Of a stretch of 64,000 nt of DNA, positions 46,207 through 55,797 are shown piece after piece. The stretch covers positions 1 through 64,000 of the forward strand of contig CAKRCL010000002.1 in assembly GCA_934307335.1 (NCBI GenBank), read 5' to 3'. Position 1 is the first letter of the stretch. Every line of letters begins with the position of its first letter. A program made the position numbers and the translations under genes. The notes below the pieces were generated by a model, which was given only the letters and a program-made list of their open reading frames with translations, had not been told where the DNA came from and did not search any database. Source of the DNA: an uncultured Dorea sp. Lineage in GTDB: Bacteria; Bacillota; Clostridia; Lachnospirales; Lachnospiraceae.

Positions 46207-47103
46207 TTACACCAAAGCAACACCAAAATCTTTCATAGCCTGCGCAAGCATCTTCTCATGTTCAGGTGAAAGCTCAGTTAATGGCATACGAAGCGGTCCA
46301 CAATCTTTTCCCATAAGTGCCATAGCCTTCTTTACAGGAATCGGATTTACTTCGCAGAATAATTTTTCAATAAGCGGAATCGCTTTCAACTGAAGTTCAA
46401 GACTTCCTTTTAAATCTCCCTCAAAGAACTTCTCACAGATATCATGAGTCTCTTTCGGTGCCACATTAGAAAGTACGGAAATAACTCCTTTTGCTCCCAG
46501 TGAAAGTAATGGAACAATCTGGTCATCATTTCCTGAATATAAATCAATATTTCCATCTGTCAGAGACATAATCTTTGCAACCTGTGAAATATTTCCAGAT
46601 GCTTCTTTTACACCTACAATATTATCCACATTCTTTACAAGCTCTGCTACAGTTGCCGGCTCGATATTACATCCGGTTCTGCTCGCAACGCTATACATAA
46701 TAATCGGTGCTTTTGCTTCTTTTGCAACTGCAGTGTAATGTGCGATCAGACCTGACTGCGTTGCTTTATTGTAATATGGTGTTACAATAAGCAATCCATC
46801 TGCACCGTAATCAGCTGCTTCTTTAGACATATCGATTGCTGTGCGTGTACAATTAGATCCTGTACCTGCAACTACCGGAATTCTTCCTTTTACTCTGTCA
46901 ATCGCAAACTTCACACATTGCATATGTTCTTCTTCTGTCATTGTGGCAGACTCACCGGTGGTACCACAAATAACGATACAATCCGTTCCACTATTGCATT
47001 GATAATCAAGCAATTCATCTAACTTATCATAATTAATACTTCTTTGTTCATCATCATTAAATGGCGTGACAATTGCCACTCCTGCTCCTGTAAAAATAGC
47101 CAT
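46207..47103 (-). CDS. dapA: 4-hydroxy-tetrahydrodipicolinate synthase
   Basis: DapA condenses pyruvate and aspartate semialdehyde. The 298-residue barrel has CGTTGESATMTEEE, the Tyr of TPYYNKATQ, YSVASRTG with the Arg, and the Schiff-base Lys in GVKEASGNIS. It precedes dapB, and lysC and hom of the same pathway lie 9 kb away. The 130-base upstream gap shows no lysine riboswitch. Confidence 0.96.
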   Translation of the reverse strand: MAIFTGAGVAIVTPFNDDEQRSINYDKLDELLDYQCNSGTDCIVICGTTGESATMTEEEHMQCVKFAIDRVKGRIPVVAGTGSNCTRTAIDMSKEAADYGADGLLIVTPYYNKATQSGLIAHYTAVAKEAKAPIIMYSVASRTGCNIEPATVAELVKNVDNIVGVKEASGNISQVAKIMSLTDGNIDLYSGNDDQIVPLLSLGAKGVISVLSNVAPKETHDICEKFFEGDLKGSLELQLKAIPLIEKLFCEVNPIPVKKAMALMGKDCGPLRMPLTELSPEHEKMLAQAMKDFGVALV

Positions 47104-47235
47104 TATAATCCTCCTGACTTTTCATGATTCTAAATTATCTGTCATGATTCATTATTAATTGAAATTTTAGCATCATTATCAGTGGATGTCAATGAAAGAG
47201 TAAACTTCTGAACAAGTTACAGACAACCCTAAATT

Positions 47236-47865
47236 TTACACTTCAACACATTCTAATTTACTCACAGATACTTCATAAGCAGTCCGTTCTTCTGTCAAAG
47301 TTTCCGATAACTTCTTTATATAAGTACGACTCTGTATTCTTCCTATAATCTGCACATGCTCTCCAACTTCAAAGGCTGAGGCATATCTCGCATTTCTTCC
47401 CCAACAGATGCATGGTATGTAATCCGATTTTCCATATGGTCTGTTCACTGCCAAAAGCAAATCTGCGATTTCTCTTCCAAGCGGTGTTTTCCTGTAGACC
47501 GGTAATTTACATATATAACCGTCCAGAAAAATGTTGTTAGTCTTTGCTCCATCAAGTTCTTCGTCTACAAACTCCACTTCTCTTACAAACACAGATAATA
47601 CAAGCCGGTTTTTTTGTTCCTCATGCCTGTTATAAGACCGGAATTGTCCATTCACCATAATATACTCTCCCGTATAATCTTTGGTTACATCAATCAGACG
47701 CTCCGATATCATAATCGGAATCCGGTCCTCTGAATTACTAAGACGCTTTACTTTCACATCTACCATATAAAATCCTTCACCAAATACTTCGTGGCTAAAT
47801 GTGAAATCTGAAGCAATCTCCCCCATAATCGTCACCTGGTTATTTTCGATAATCTTATCTGACAT
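47236..47865 (-). CDS. Single-stranded DNA-binding-like (OB-fold) protein
   Basis: This 209-residue protein looks like two SSB-type OB folds in tandem: NQVTIMGEIASDFTFSHEV with GQFRSYNR, then NNIFLDGYICKLPVYRKTPLGREIADLLLAVNR with the SSB-like CWGRNARYA and GRIQSRTY. It lacks the acidic C-terminal tail of housekeeping SSB. I start at 47865, the first ATG with a GGAG site. It diverges from typA. A role in DNA repair or recombination is inferred from the fold. Confidence 0.78.
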   Translation of the reverse strand: MSDKIIENNQVTIMGEIASDFTFSHEVFGEGFYMVDVKVKRLSNSEDRIPIMISERLIDVTKDYTGEYIMVNGQFRSYNRHEEQKNRLVLSVFVREVEFVDEELDGAKTNNIFLDGYICKLPVYRKTPLGREIADLLLAVNRPYGKSDYIPCICWGRNARYASAFEVGEHVQIIGRIQSRTYIKKLSETLTEERTAYEVSVSKLECVEV

Positions 47866-47958
47866 AATTTTACATTCTCCTTCCTCTAAAACGTATTTCA
47901 TATGGTCTTTAATAATTTATGCACCAGGTACATAATTTAGAACAACTTTTTTATACTC

Positions 47959-47986
47959 TTGTAAAATCTCAAAAATGTGGTAGACT
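47959..47986 (+). promoter_or_regulatory. Candidate typA promoter
   Basis: TTGTAA at 47959-47964 and TAGACT at 47981-47986 are 16 bases apart, on the typA side of the divergent gap, about 70 bases before the typA start. Confidence 0.35.
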
Positions 47987-48055
47987 ATTAAAGTTGTATA
48001 TATTAAATTTAGAAATGTTCACAAGTTAAGAATCAGAGAAAAGGATGTTATAATA

Positions 48056-49882
48056 ATGAAAACAAAACGCGAAGATGTACGTAATATAGCAATCATCGCC
48101 CATGTTGACCACGGTAAAACAACACTGGTAGATGAATTATTAAAGCAAAGCGGTGTATTCCGCGAGAATCAGGCCGTCGAAGAACGCGTCATGGATTCTA
48201 ATGATATCGAAAGAGAACGTGGAATTACAATTCTTTCAAAAAATACTGCTGTTACTTATAACGGTGTTAAAATTAATATTATCGACACACCGGGACATGC
48301 TGACTTTGGTGGCGAAGTGGAACGTGTTCTTAAGATGGTCAATGGTGTAATCCTTGTAGTCGATGCATTTGAAGGAGCTATGCCGCAGACAAAATTTGTT
48401 CTTAGAAAAGCAATGGAACTGAAACTTCCAGTTATTGTATGTATCAACAAAATTGACCGTCCGGAAGCAAGGGCCGAATCTGTTATCGATGAAGTTCTGG
48501 AGCTTCTCATTGACCTGGGTGCATCTGATGAACAGCTTGACTGTCCATTTGTATACGCATCTGCCAAAGCCGGAGTTGCCGCTTTGGAACTGTCGGACGA
48601 TATGAAAGATATGAAGCCATTATTTGATACAATCTTAGATTACATTCCAGCACCGGAAGGCGATCCAGAAGCTCCAACTCAAGTACTGATCAGCACTATT
48701 GATTATAATGAATATGTCGGACGTATTGGTGTTGGTAAAGTAGACAACGGAACAATTGCAGTCAATCAGGACATGGTTGTAGTCAACCATCATGACCCGG
48801 ACAAGCAAAAGAAAGTTAAAATCAGCAAGCTCTATGAGTTTGATGGTCTAAAAAAAGTAGAAGTAAAAGAAGCAACCATCGGATCTATCGTAGCAATTTC
48901 AGGTATTTCCGACATCTCTATCGGAGATACTCTCTGCTCTCCTGAAAACCCGGTTGCAATACCGTTCCAAAAAATATCTGAGCCAACAATTGCTATGGAC
49001 TTCATGGTAAATGACAGTCCATTTGCCGGACAGGAAGGTAAATTCGTAACTTCCCGTCATCTGCGTGATCGTTTAATGCGCGAGCTTAACACGGATGTAA
49101 GTCTCCGTGTAGAAGATACTGAGAATATGGATTCTTTCAAGGTCTCCGGACGTGGCGAACTTCATCTTTCTGTCCTTATTGAAAACATGAGACGTGAAGG
49201 ATATGAATTTGCAGTCAGCAAAGCAGAGGTTCTGTATAAAAAAGATGAAAAAGGCAAACTCTTAGAGCCTATGGAGATTGCATACATTGATGTTCCAGAC
49301 GAATTTACCGGTGTTGTTATTGAAAAACTGAGCCAGCGTAAAGGTGAACTTCAGACTATGGGAGCCGGCAATGGCGGTTATACTCGTCTTGAATTCCGTA
49401 TTCCTTCTCGTGGACTCATCGGATATCGCGGTGATTTCATGACCGATACAAAGGGAAATGGAATCATGAATACAGCATTTGACGGCTATGCACCATATAA
49501 AGGTGATATCCAATATCGTAAACAGGGTTCTTTGATCGCATTTGAGACCGGAGAGTCTGTAACTTACGGACTTTATATTGCCCAGGAGCGTGGACAGTTA
49601 TTCATTGGAGCAGGTGAAAAAGTTTACTCCGGTATGGTCATCGGACAGAATGCAAAGACAGATGATATTGAGATTAATGTCTGCAAGACAAAACATCTTA
49701 CAAATACTCGTTCTTCCAGTGCAGATGAGGCTCTCCGCCTGACACCTCCGAGAGTATTAAGTCTGGAGCAGGCAATCGATTTCATCGACACAGATGAGCT
49801 TCTGGAAGTTACACCTGACAATTTAAGAATCCGCAAGAAAATTCTGGATCCTAAGATGAGAAAAAGAAGCAACCTGAAATAA
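48056..49882 (+). CDS. typA: Ribosome-associated GTPase TypA/BipA
   Basis: BipA is an EF-G-like GTPase involved in ribosome assembly and stress. The 608-residue protein has the G1 loop AHVDHGKTTLVDEL, G3 DTPGHADFGGEV and G4 NKIDRPEA, then the EF-G-like domains and the C-terminal RNA-binding part. A terminator hairpin follows at 49913-49945. It diverges from the SSB-like gene. Confidence 0.96.
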   Translation: MKTKREDVRNIAIIAHVDHGKTTLVDELLKQSGVFRENQAVEERVMDSNDIERERGITILSKNTAVTYNGVKINIIDTPGHADFGGEVERVLKMVNGVILVVDAFEGAMPQTKFVLRKAMELKLPVIVCINKIDRPEARAESVIDEVLELLIDLGASDEQLDCPFVYASAKAGVAALELSDDMKDMKPLFDTILDYIPAPEGDPEAPTQVLISTIDYNEYVGRIGVGKVDNGTIAVNQDMVVVNHHDPDKQKKVKISKLYEFDGLKKVEVKEATIGSIVAISGISDISIGDTLCSPENPVAIPFQKISEPTIAMDFMVNDSPFAGQEGKFVTSRHLRDRLMRELNTDVSLRVEDTENMDSFKVSGRGELHLSVLIENMRREGYEFAVSKAEVLYKKDEKGKLLEPMEIAYIDVPDEFTGVVIEKLSQRKGELQTMGAGNGGYTRLEFRIPSRGLIGYRGDFMTDTKGNGIMNTAFDGYAPYKGDIQYRKQGSLIAFETGESVTYGLYIAQERGQLFIGAGEKVYSGMVIGQNAKTDDIEINVCKTKHLTNTRSSSADEALRLTPPRVLSLEQAIDFIDTDELLEVTPDNLRIRKKILDPKMRKRSNLK

Positions 49883-49912
49883 GGAAATAATAAAATACTA
49901 TTCAAGATTTGA

Positions 49913-49945
49913 AGCTGTCCGTATGCATTTTTTGTTACGGACAGT
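49913..49945 (+). terminator. Terminator after typA
   Basis: AGCTGTCCGTA pairs with TACGGACAGT around a 12-base loop, followed by TGTTCTTTTTT. It is 31 bases past the typA stop. Confidence 0.85.
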
Positions 49946-49992
49946 TGTTCTTTTTTGAATCTAATACTAAATTCCCAAGGAGACAAAAACAT

Positions 49993-50604
49993 ATGAAAGA
50001 ATCTATATCTATATTTTTAAAACGGCTGTCTGATATTCTTGAATTTGTTATTTCATTTATATTGACCGCTGGCATTATCTTATTGTGTCTGCGTGTAGTC
50101 GGTGCGATTTACAAAATTCCAGACTTAAATGTCTGGCCTAATTACGAAGATCTTCTGGAAACTTGCTTCAATCTGATCATCGGTGTCGAGCTTATTAAAA
50201 TGATGTACTCTCACTCCCCACAGACAGTCTTCGAAGTTCTCTTATTTGCAATTGCAAGACAAATCATCATCGACCATTCTTCCATCTGGAGCAGTCTTGT
50301 CGGTGTCTGCGCAATTGCCGTATTATTTGCCACACGCAAATTCCTATTCTGTAATTTCGATGCTGCTGACAAATACATCTTCCGCGCATCTGCAAAAGCA
50401 AGAAATATTGCCAGACTTCTTTCCATCGACCTTCCATATTCCGAAAACGATACGCTGGAAGAAGTGATGCTTGCCCAGTTAAAAAAAGAAAATATAAATG
50501 ACGACATCGGAGCCTGTGTTTTCTTCAAAAGCTACGGTCTACGCATCGCAAAAAAATCTGATGGAAAAATTTCAAGAATTGAAGTAATACGTGCTATACA
50601 TTAA
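49993..50604 (+). CDS. Membrane protein, PsiE-like
   Basis: The 203-residue product has four hydrophobic helices in its first 130 residues (ILEFVISFILTAGIILLCL, LLETCFNLIIGVELIKMMY, VFEVLLFAIARQIII, LVGVCAIAVLFAT) and a cytosolic tail of about 75 residues. The layout and the helix with ELIKM match the phosphate-starvation PsiE group. AAGGAG precedes ATG 49993; upstream codons belong to the terminator of typA. The function is unknown. Confidence 0.65.
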   Translation: MKESISIFLKRLSDILEFVISFILTAGIILLCLRVVGAIYKIPDLNVWPNYEDLLETCFNLIIGVELIKMMYSHSPQTVFEVLLFAIARQIIIDHSSIWSSLVGVCAIAVLFATRKFLFCNFDAADKYIFRASAKARNIARLLSIDLPYSENDTLEEVMLAQLKKENINDDIGACVFFKSYGLRIAKKSDGKISRIEVIRAIH

Positions 50605-50706
50605 CAACAAAACGTGTTATACTATATCTATCAGATAGATTACCGTTCTGGCCACCAACTGTCAGATATTAACGTCTGAAAAAACGTAGCAAAGGAGTTG
50701 GACAAT

Positions 50707-51240
50707 ATGAAATTCATTATTATTGGAAAGAACATTGACGTAACACCAGGATTAAAAGAGGCTGTAGAAAACAAATTAGGAAAATTACAGCGCTACTTTA
50801 CACCGGAAACAGAGATTCATGTAGCACTCAGCGTACAGAAAGAGCATCAGAAAATTGAAGTAACAATCCCTGTAAAAGGCAACATCATCCGTTCCGAACA
50901 GGAAAGTGACGATATGTACGTATCTATTGATCTGGTAGAAGAAGTCATCGAGCGTCAGCTCAGAAAATATAAGAACAAATTAGTTGCACGTAATCAGGAA
51001 GGTAATAACTTCAGCAAAACCCTCTTCGAGACAGAAGAACCTATCGAAGATGGCGAAGTAAAAATTGTCCGCACAAAGAAATTCGGAATCAAACCAATGT
51101 ATCCGGAAGATGCATGTGTACAGATGGAATTACTTGGACATAACTTCTTCGTATTCTTCAATGCAGAGAATGAAGAAGTCAACGTAGTATATAAGAGAAA
51201 AGATGGATCTTTTGGATTAATCGAACCAGAATTCTCATAA
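50707..51240 (+). CDS. hpf: Long ribosome hibernation promoting factor
   Basis: HPF binds the 30S subunit and pairs ribosomes into inactive 100S dimers in stationary phase. The 177-residue product has the N-terminal S30AE domain (IIGKNIDVTPGLKEAVENKLGKL) and the C-terminal dimerisation domain (KFGIKPMYPEDACVQMELLGHNFFVF), so it is the long form. I use ATG 50707; a TTG three codons before is the alternative. AAAGGAG lies 9 bases upstream. Confidence 0.95.
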   Translation: MKFIIIGKNIDVTPGLKEAVENKLGKLQRYFTPETEIHVALSVQKEHQKIEVTIPVKGNIIRSEQESDDMYVSIDLVEEVIERQLRKYKNKLVARNQEGNNFSKTLFETEEPIEDGEVKIVRTKKFGIKPMYPEDACVQMELLGHNFFVFFNAENEEVNVVYKRKDGSFGLIEPEFS

Positions 51241-51270
51241 AGCAACAAGCAAGATAGGAAAATATAAAAT

Positions 51271-51309
51271 AGAGTCAGGAAAGTGTTTACATTTTCCTGG
51301 CTCTGTTTT
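51271..51309 (+). terminator. Terminator after hpf
   Basis: A 12 bp stem (51271-51282 with 51293-51304, one G-U pair) is followed by GTTTTT. It lies 30 bases after the hpf stop, towards the convergent yigZ-like gene. Confidence 0.8.
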
Positions 51310-51366
51310 TATTTTTCTATATGGCGACTGCCATGGCCGAGAGGCTGCGTAGCGGAACCTTTACTC

Positions 51367-52020
51367 TTATTCCACTACCTGCGGTTCACCGTCAATCTCA
51401 GCGAACCAGCATTCATCGCCTTCCTCCATCTGTGCTCTTCCATTCGTTCCTTCCGTAATCTCAGCTTCTACACTCTTCACCTCACCCAAAGGCAAGAGAA
51501 CACTCAATTCTACATTTTCCGTATAAATACTGTCTAACAATTTAATTCCCCTCTGCCCGAGAATGTACTGCACTTTTCCAAGTCCATTATAATCTGTCTT
51601 AATATTTAGTTTAATTCCCCGGATTCTGGTTATAATTACAGATGCACGAAGTCCTGCCTGTGTTGACGAAGAATAAGCGCGTACCAGCCCTCCGGTTCCC
51701 AGAAGTGTACCTCCAAAATAGCGAGTTACAACAACTACTACATTGCGTACTTCCTCTCCAAGAAGTACATCCAGCATCGGTTTTCCTGCTGTGCCACCAG
51801 GTTCACCATCATCACTGCATCTGGCAAGTTGTCCCCGCTCTCCAATCACATATGCATAACAATTATGTCTGGCATCCCAATACTTTTTTTTCATTGTCTC
51901 AATAAACGCCAGCGCTTCTTCCTCACTCTCTACTGGAGCAGTCGCAGCAATAAATCTGGATTTCTTTTCTACAATTTCATCCTGGCCACCTTTATACATA
52001 ACTTTGTATTGTTCTATCAT
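51367..52020 (-). CDS. YigZ/IMPACT family protein
   Basis: The 217-residue protein has the YigZ signature (KKSRFIAATAPV, DARHNCYAYVIG, SDDGEPGGTAGKPML, VVVVTRYFGGTLLGTGGLVRAY) and a C-terminal DUF1949-like domain. IMPACT proteins bind translation or GCN1-like factors in eukaryotes; the bacterial role is unclear. It is a single gene convergent with hpf. Confidence 0.92.
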   Translation of the reverse strand: MIEQYKVMYKGGQDEIVEKKSRFIAATAPVESEEEALAFIETMKKKYWDARHNCYAYVIGERGQLARCSDDGEPGGTAGKPMLDVLLGEEVRNVVVVVTRYFGGTLLGTGGLVRAYSSSTQAGLRASVIITRIRGIKLNIKTDYNGLGKVQYILGQRGIKLLDSIYTENVELSVLLPLGEVKSVEAEITEGTNGRAQMEEGDECWFAEIDGEPQVVE

Positions 52021-52203
52021 ATTTAAATAACTCCCTCATCTTGCAATCAATATCTGGTATTTTTGAAGTAATCTTTTACTTCCCACCACATTACTATATC
52101 AAACTTCTTAAGATTTTCCATAGAAAATATGAAGTTTTCATTTTTTTCTTTATTTCAAATAGCAAATTTGCTATAATGACCTGGTATAAAGGAGGCAATA
52201 CGC

Positions 52204-54720
52204 ATGAATTATGGTAAGAAAAAAGCCGCAAAGCGCCAAAAGCAGATTACGTCAAAATCTGCCATGCAAGGGAAGCGCGTAGGAGTACGATTACTAAAAG
52301 CCTTTCTTCTTTGCATTCTAGTGGTCGCAATTGCCGGAGTTGCCGGTGGCGGTCTATTTGTAAAAAAAATTATTGACAATTCTCCGGATATTACACCTGA
52401 TGATGTAAAACCAAAAGGCTTTACAACACTGGTATACGCCGATGATGGTTCAACTGAGATCGAACGCTTTGTAGCCGCCGGTTCTAATCGAGTCTACAAG
52501 ACAATTGACGAAATTCCGAAAGATCTGCAATATGCATTTGTTGCCATCGAGGACGAGCGTTTCTATGACCATAACGGTATTGACATCAAAGGTATTATTC
52601 GTGCCGGAGTATCGGTTCTTTCCGGTGGTTCTCAAGGAGCCAGTACACTGACCCAGCAATTAATCAAAAATAATGTTTTTCCAAACTTTGTAAATGAAAA
52701 GACATTTTATGATAAATTACAGCGAAAACTTCAGGAGCAATACCTGGCTGTTTCTGTCGAAAAACAGATGAGCAAAGATGAAATTATGGAAGCTTATCTA
52801 AATACGATCAACTTAGGACAGAACTGTCTGGGCGTTCAGTCAGCTGCAAAACGATATTTTAATAAGGATGTGTCTGAGCTTACACTTTCTGAGTGCGCAG
52901 TAATTGCCGGAATTACACAAAGCCCCGGTAAACTGAACCCGATTACAAACCCTCAGAAAAACCAGAAACGTCGCGATAAAGTATTAAAAAATATGTTAAA
53001 GCAGGGCTATATCGATCAGGCTGAATACGATGAGGCTCTGGCGGACGATGTGTATGCCAGAATCCAGTCTGTAAATCAAACTCAGGTTGATTCTTCCAGT
53101 GCATACAGTTATTTTGTAGACGCACTTGCTGACCAAGTTATGTCTGATCTTCAGGAGCAATGCGGATTTACCGAAACTCAGGCATACAATGCCGTATACA
53201 GCGGTGGTCTCAGCATTTACTCCACCCAAAATCAATCACTACAACAGATTTGTGATGAAGAGGCTAATGACGATTCTAACTATCCTTCCAATATTGAGTA
53301 TGGTCTGGATTACGCATTGACTGTAACAAGAGCTGATGGAAGCACAGAGAATTACTCTTCCGGTCATATAAAAAAATATGTGAAAGAAACTTACAATAAA
53401 AGCCAGGGACTTTTATATAAAAGCGAAGATGCTGCCCGTGCAATGATTGAAGAATGGAAAGCCACAATTGCACAAGAAGGTGATACTTATAATGAAGTAA
53501 TTAATATTTCACCACAGCCACAGGCATCTATCACATTGATGGATCAGTATACCGGACAAATCAAAGCTATGGTAGGAGGCCGTGGTGCTAAGACAACCAG
53601 TCTTGGATTGAATCGTGCTTACAAGGGCTCTAAAAGACAGCCTGGATCTACTTTTAAACCTCTTGCTGCTTATGCACCGGCACTCGATTTAAATGAAATG
53701 ACACTTGCTTCTGTAATCGATGATAAGAACTATGATGTCGGACATGGTAAAGTTATAAAAGGAAGCAAAGGTGATGTATCTATGCGTACAGCCATTGCTC
53801 TTTCCTTAAACTCCTGCGCAGTACAGACGAGTGATCTTGTCACACAGGATGTCGGTATGGAATACTGTGAGAAGTTAGGCATCAGCACTCTGGTAACGAA
53901 TAAAGTTGTAAATGGTGAAGTCTACAATGATAATTCCAAGACACTTGCACTTGGTGGTATCACAGATGGTGTTTACAATTATGAACTTTGTAGTGCTTAT
54001 GCTGCAATTGCCAATAACGGAGTTTATAACAAACCGACACTCTATACAAAAGTTTTAGATCATGACGGAAATGTTCTTTTAGATGGAACCGGTGAAAGCC
54101 ATCAGGCAATCAAAGACAGTACTGCTGGTCTTCTTACAAGTGCACTTCAGACAGTTGTAGAATCAGGTACTGGTAAATCTTGCCAGTTAGACAATATGCC
54201 TGTTGCCGGAAAGACCGGAACAACAACTTCTAACAAGGACTTATGGTTTGTAGGATATACACCATATTACACATGTGCTGTATGGGGTGGTTATGATGAC
54301 AATAAAGAATGTAACTCTGATACAAAATTCCGCTTCCGTATCTGGAAAGGAATCATGAGCAGAGTTCATCAAAACCTTGAAACAAAGGATTTTGTAATGC
54401 CAAGTTCTGTTGAGAAGGCATCTGTCTGCACAATAACCGGATATCTTGCAACCTCCAGTTGCCCAAGTGTAACTGAATATTTTGCAAAAGACGGACTGCC
54501 GACCCAGAGTTGTCCAGGTCATAGACATTCGTATGATGAGGATGATGAGGATTCCGATAACAATAAAGGAACTTCTGACACAACTGATACCGGAAATAAC
54601 GGTGGTACTACCGGTGGTGAAACTGGTGGTGGTACTACCGGCGGTGAAACCGGTGGCGGTACTACCGGTGGTGAAACTGGTGGCGGTACTACCGGTGGCG
54701 ATGCCACAGATGGACAATAA
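52204..54720 (+). CDS. Class A penicillin-binding protein (PBP1A-type)
   Basis: This 838-residue bifunctional wall synthase has a short basic N-terminus, one membrane helix (residues about 35-60), a glycosyltransferase domain (AFVAIEDERFYDHNGID, GASTLTQQLIKN) and a transpeptidase domain with the active Ser in GSTFKPLAAY, SLNSCAVQ and KTGTT. The last 35 residues are Gly-Thr-Glu repeats, a flexible surface tail. GGAGG precedes the start, and a clean terminator follows the gene. Confidence 0.94.
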   Translation: MNYGKKKAAKRQKQITSKSAMQGKRVGVRLLKAFLLCILVVAIAGVAGGGLFVKKIIDNSPDITPDDVKPKGFTTLVYADDGSTEIERFVAAGSNRVYKTIDEIPKDLQYAFVAIEDERFYDHNGIDIKGIIRAGVSVLSGGSQGASTLTQQLIKNNVFPNFVNEKTFYDKLQRKLQEQYLAVSVEKQMSKDEIMEAYLNTINLGQNCLGVQSAAKRYFNKDVSELTLSECAVIAGITQSPGKLNPITNPQKNQKRRDKVLKNMLKQGYIDQAEYDEALADDVYARIQSVNQTQVDSSSAYSYFVDALADQVMSDLQEQCGFTETQAYNAVYSGGLSIYSTQNQSLQQICDEEANDDSNYPSNIEYGLDYALTVTRADGSTENYSSGHIKKYVKETYNKSQGLLYKSEDAARAMIEEWKATIAQEGDTYNEVINISPQPQASITLMDQYTGQIKAMVGGRGAKTTSLGLNRAYKGSKRQPGSTFKPLAAYAPALDLNEMTLASVIDDKNYDVGHGKVIKGSKGDVSMRTAIALSLNSCAVQTSDLVTQDVGMEYCEKLGISTLVTNKVVNGEVYNDNSKTLALGGITDGVYNYELCSAYAAIANNGVYNKPTLYTKVLDHDGNVLLDGTGESHQAIKDSTAGLLTSALQTVVESGTGKSCQLDNMPVAGKTGTTTSNKDLWFVGYTPYYTCAVWGGYDDNKECNSDTKFRFRIWKGIMSRVHQNLETKDFVMPSSVEKASVCTITGYLATSSCPSVTEYFAKDGLPTQSCPGHRHSYDEDDEDSDNNKGTSDTTDTGNNGGTTGGETGGGTTGGETGGGTTGGETGGGTTGGDATDGQ
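54601..54705 (+). repeat. In-frame 30 bp tandem repeats in the PBP tail
   Basis: Repeats of about 30 bp encode GGTTGGETGG-type units with silent changes. They form the low-complexity C-terminus of the penicillin-binding protein and are a likely site of copy-number change. Confidence 0.85.
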
Positions 54721-54738
54721 TTTATTTTAATACATCGC

Positions 54739-54769
54739 AAAAGGAGGATGAAAAATGCATCCTCCTTTT
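54739..54769 (+). terminator. Terminator after the penicillin-binding protein gene
   Basis: AAAAGGAGGATG pairs perfectly with CATCCTCCTTTT around AAAAATG. It may act in both directions, since the ROK kinase gene converges here. Confidence 0.9.
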
Positions 54770-54807
54770 GTAATCGCAAATATTCAATCACATAATATTT
54801 GATCCTG

Positions 54808-55758
54808 CTATATTTGATTATCTAAAAGCAATTTCGCTGCTCCACATATTCCTGCATCATTACCAATACTTGCAATTGTAAATTTCACTTCTTTATTAGC
54901 AAAAAATGCTGATTTCTGATAGTATTTCTGCACATATGGAATCAAGATTTCTCCTGCCTTAGACACACCTCCACCAATTACAAAGAGATTAGGATCTAAA
55001 ACAACAGCTACAGTTGCCAATCCTTTTGCAAGATATTCTCCAAACTTCTCAACAATTTCTTCTGCTACCTCGTCTCCTCCTTTCAAAGCATCAAAAACCT
55101 CTTTTGCATCTATCTGTTCCAAATCCTTTTCACGAAGCACACTGACCTTCTCATCAGCTCTCAAGCGCTCTCTTGCAAGCCTCGCAATTCCAGTTGCGGA
55201 AGCATATTGCTCTAGACAACCTTTTTTGCCACAGCCACAGACTCTTTCTTCCGAATCATTTACACAAATATGACCAATCTCTGCTCCCGCTCCATGTGCA
55301 CCGATCAAAGGCTTTCCCTCTATAATGGCTCCACCACCTACTCCTGTTCCAAGAGTAACCATGATCATATTCTTTTCTCCATGGCCTGCGCCTTTCCACA
55401 TCTCACCTAACGCTGCCACATTTGCATCATTTCCTATTGCAACCTTCCATCCCGTCAACTCCTGAAGTTCTCTTTTTACTTCTTTATATCCCCATCCAAG
55501 ATTGGCTGTCTTTTCTACAATTCCTTCTGAATTAACCGGTGCAGGAATTCCCATTCCTACTCCTATCACTTCATCAGGCACAATTCCTTTTTCTTGTATC
55601 TTAGCTTTCAGAGATTTTACAATATCCGGAAGAATTGCCTCTCCTTTATTTTCTGTTCTTGTAACAATCTCCCATTTATCAACAAGTTCTCCACCTTCTG
55701 TAAAAAGACCAAGCTTTACAGTTGTTCCCCCTACATCCGCTCCAAAACAATATTTCAT
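54808..55758 (-). CDS. glk: ROK-family glucokinase
   Basis: Glucokinase makes glucose 6-phosphate. The 316-residue protein has the ATP motif GADVGGTTVKLG, VTLGTGVGGGAI, the ROK zinc cluster CGCGKKGCLEQYAS and the sugar-binding AEIGHICVND. It is next to hprK on the same strand, consistent with carbon regulation. Confidence 0.93.
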   Translation of the reverse strand: MKYCFGADVGGTTVKLGLFTEGGELVDKWEIVTRTENKGEAILPDIVKSLKAKIQEKGIVPDEVIGVGMGIPAPVNSEGIVEKTANLGWGYKEVKRELQELTGWKVAIGNDANVAALGEMWKGAGHGEKNMIMVTLGTGVGGGAIIEGKPLIGAHGAGAEIGHICVNDSEERVCGCGKKGCLEQYASATGIARLARERLRADEKVSVLREKDLEQIDAKEVFDALKGGDEVAEEIVEKFGEYLAKGLATVAVVLDPNLFVIGGGVSKAGEILIPYVQKYYQKSAFFANKEVKFTIASIGNDAGICGAAKLLLDNQI

Positions 55759-55797
55759 TTTCTATTACTCCTACTCTTCTATTATTTTATTATTTTA

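Noticed and set aside
54519-54791. Proline-rich ORF on the minus strand
   Set aside because: It is the reverse reading of the PBP Gly-Thr repeats and lacks a ribosome site.
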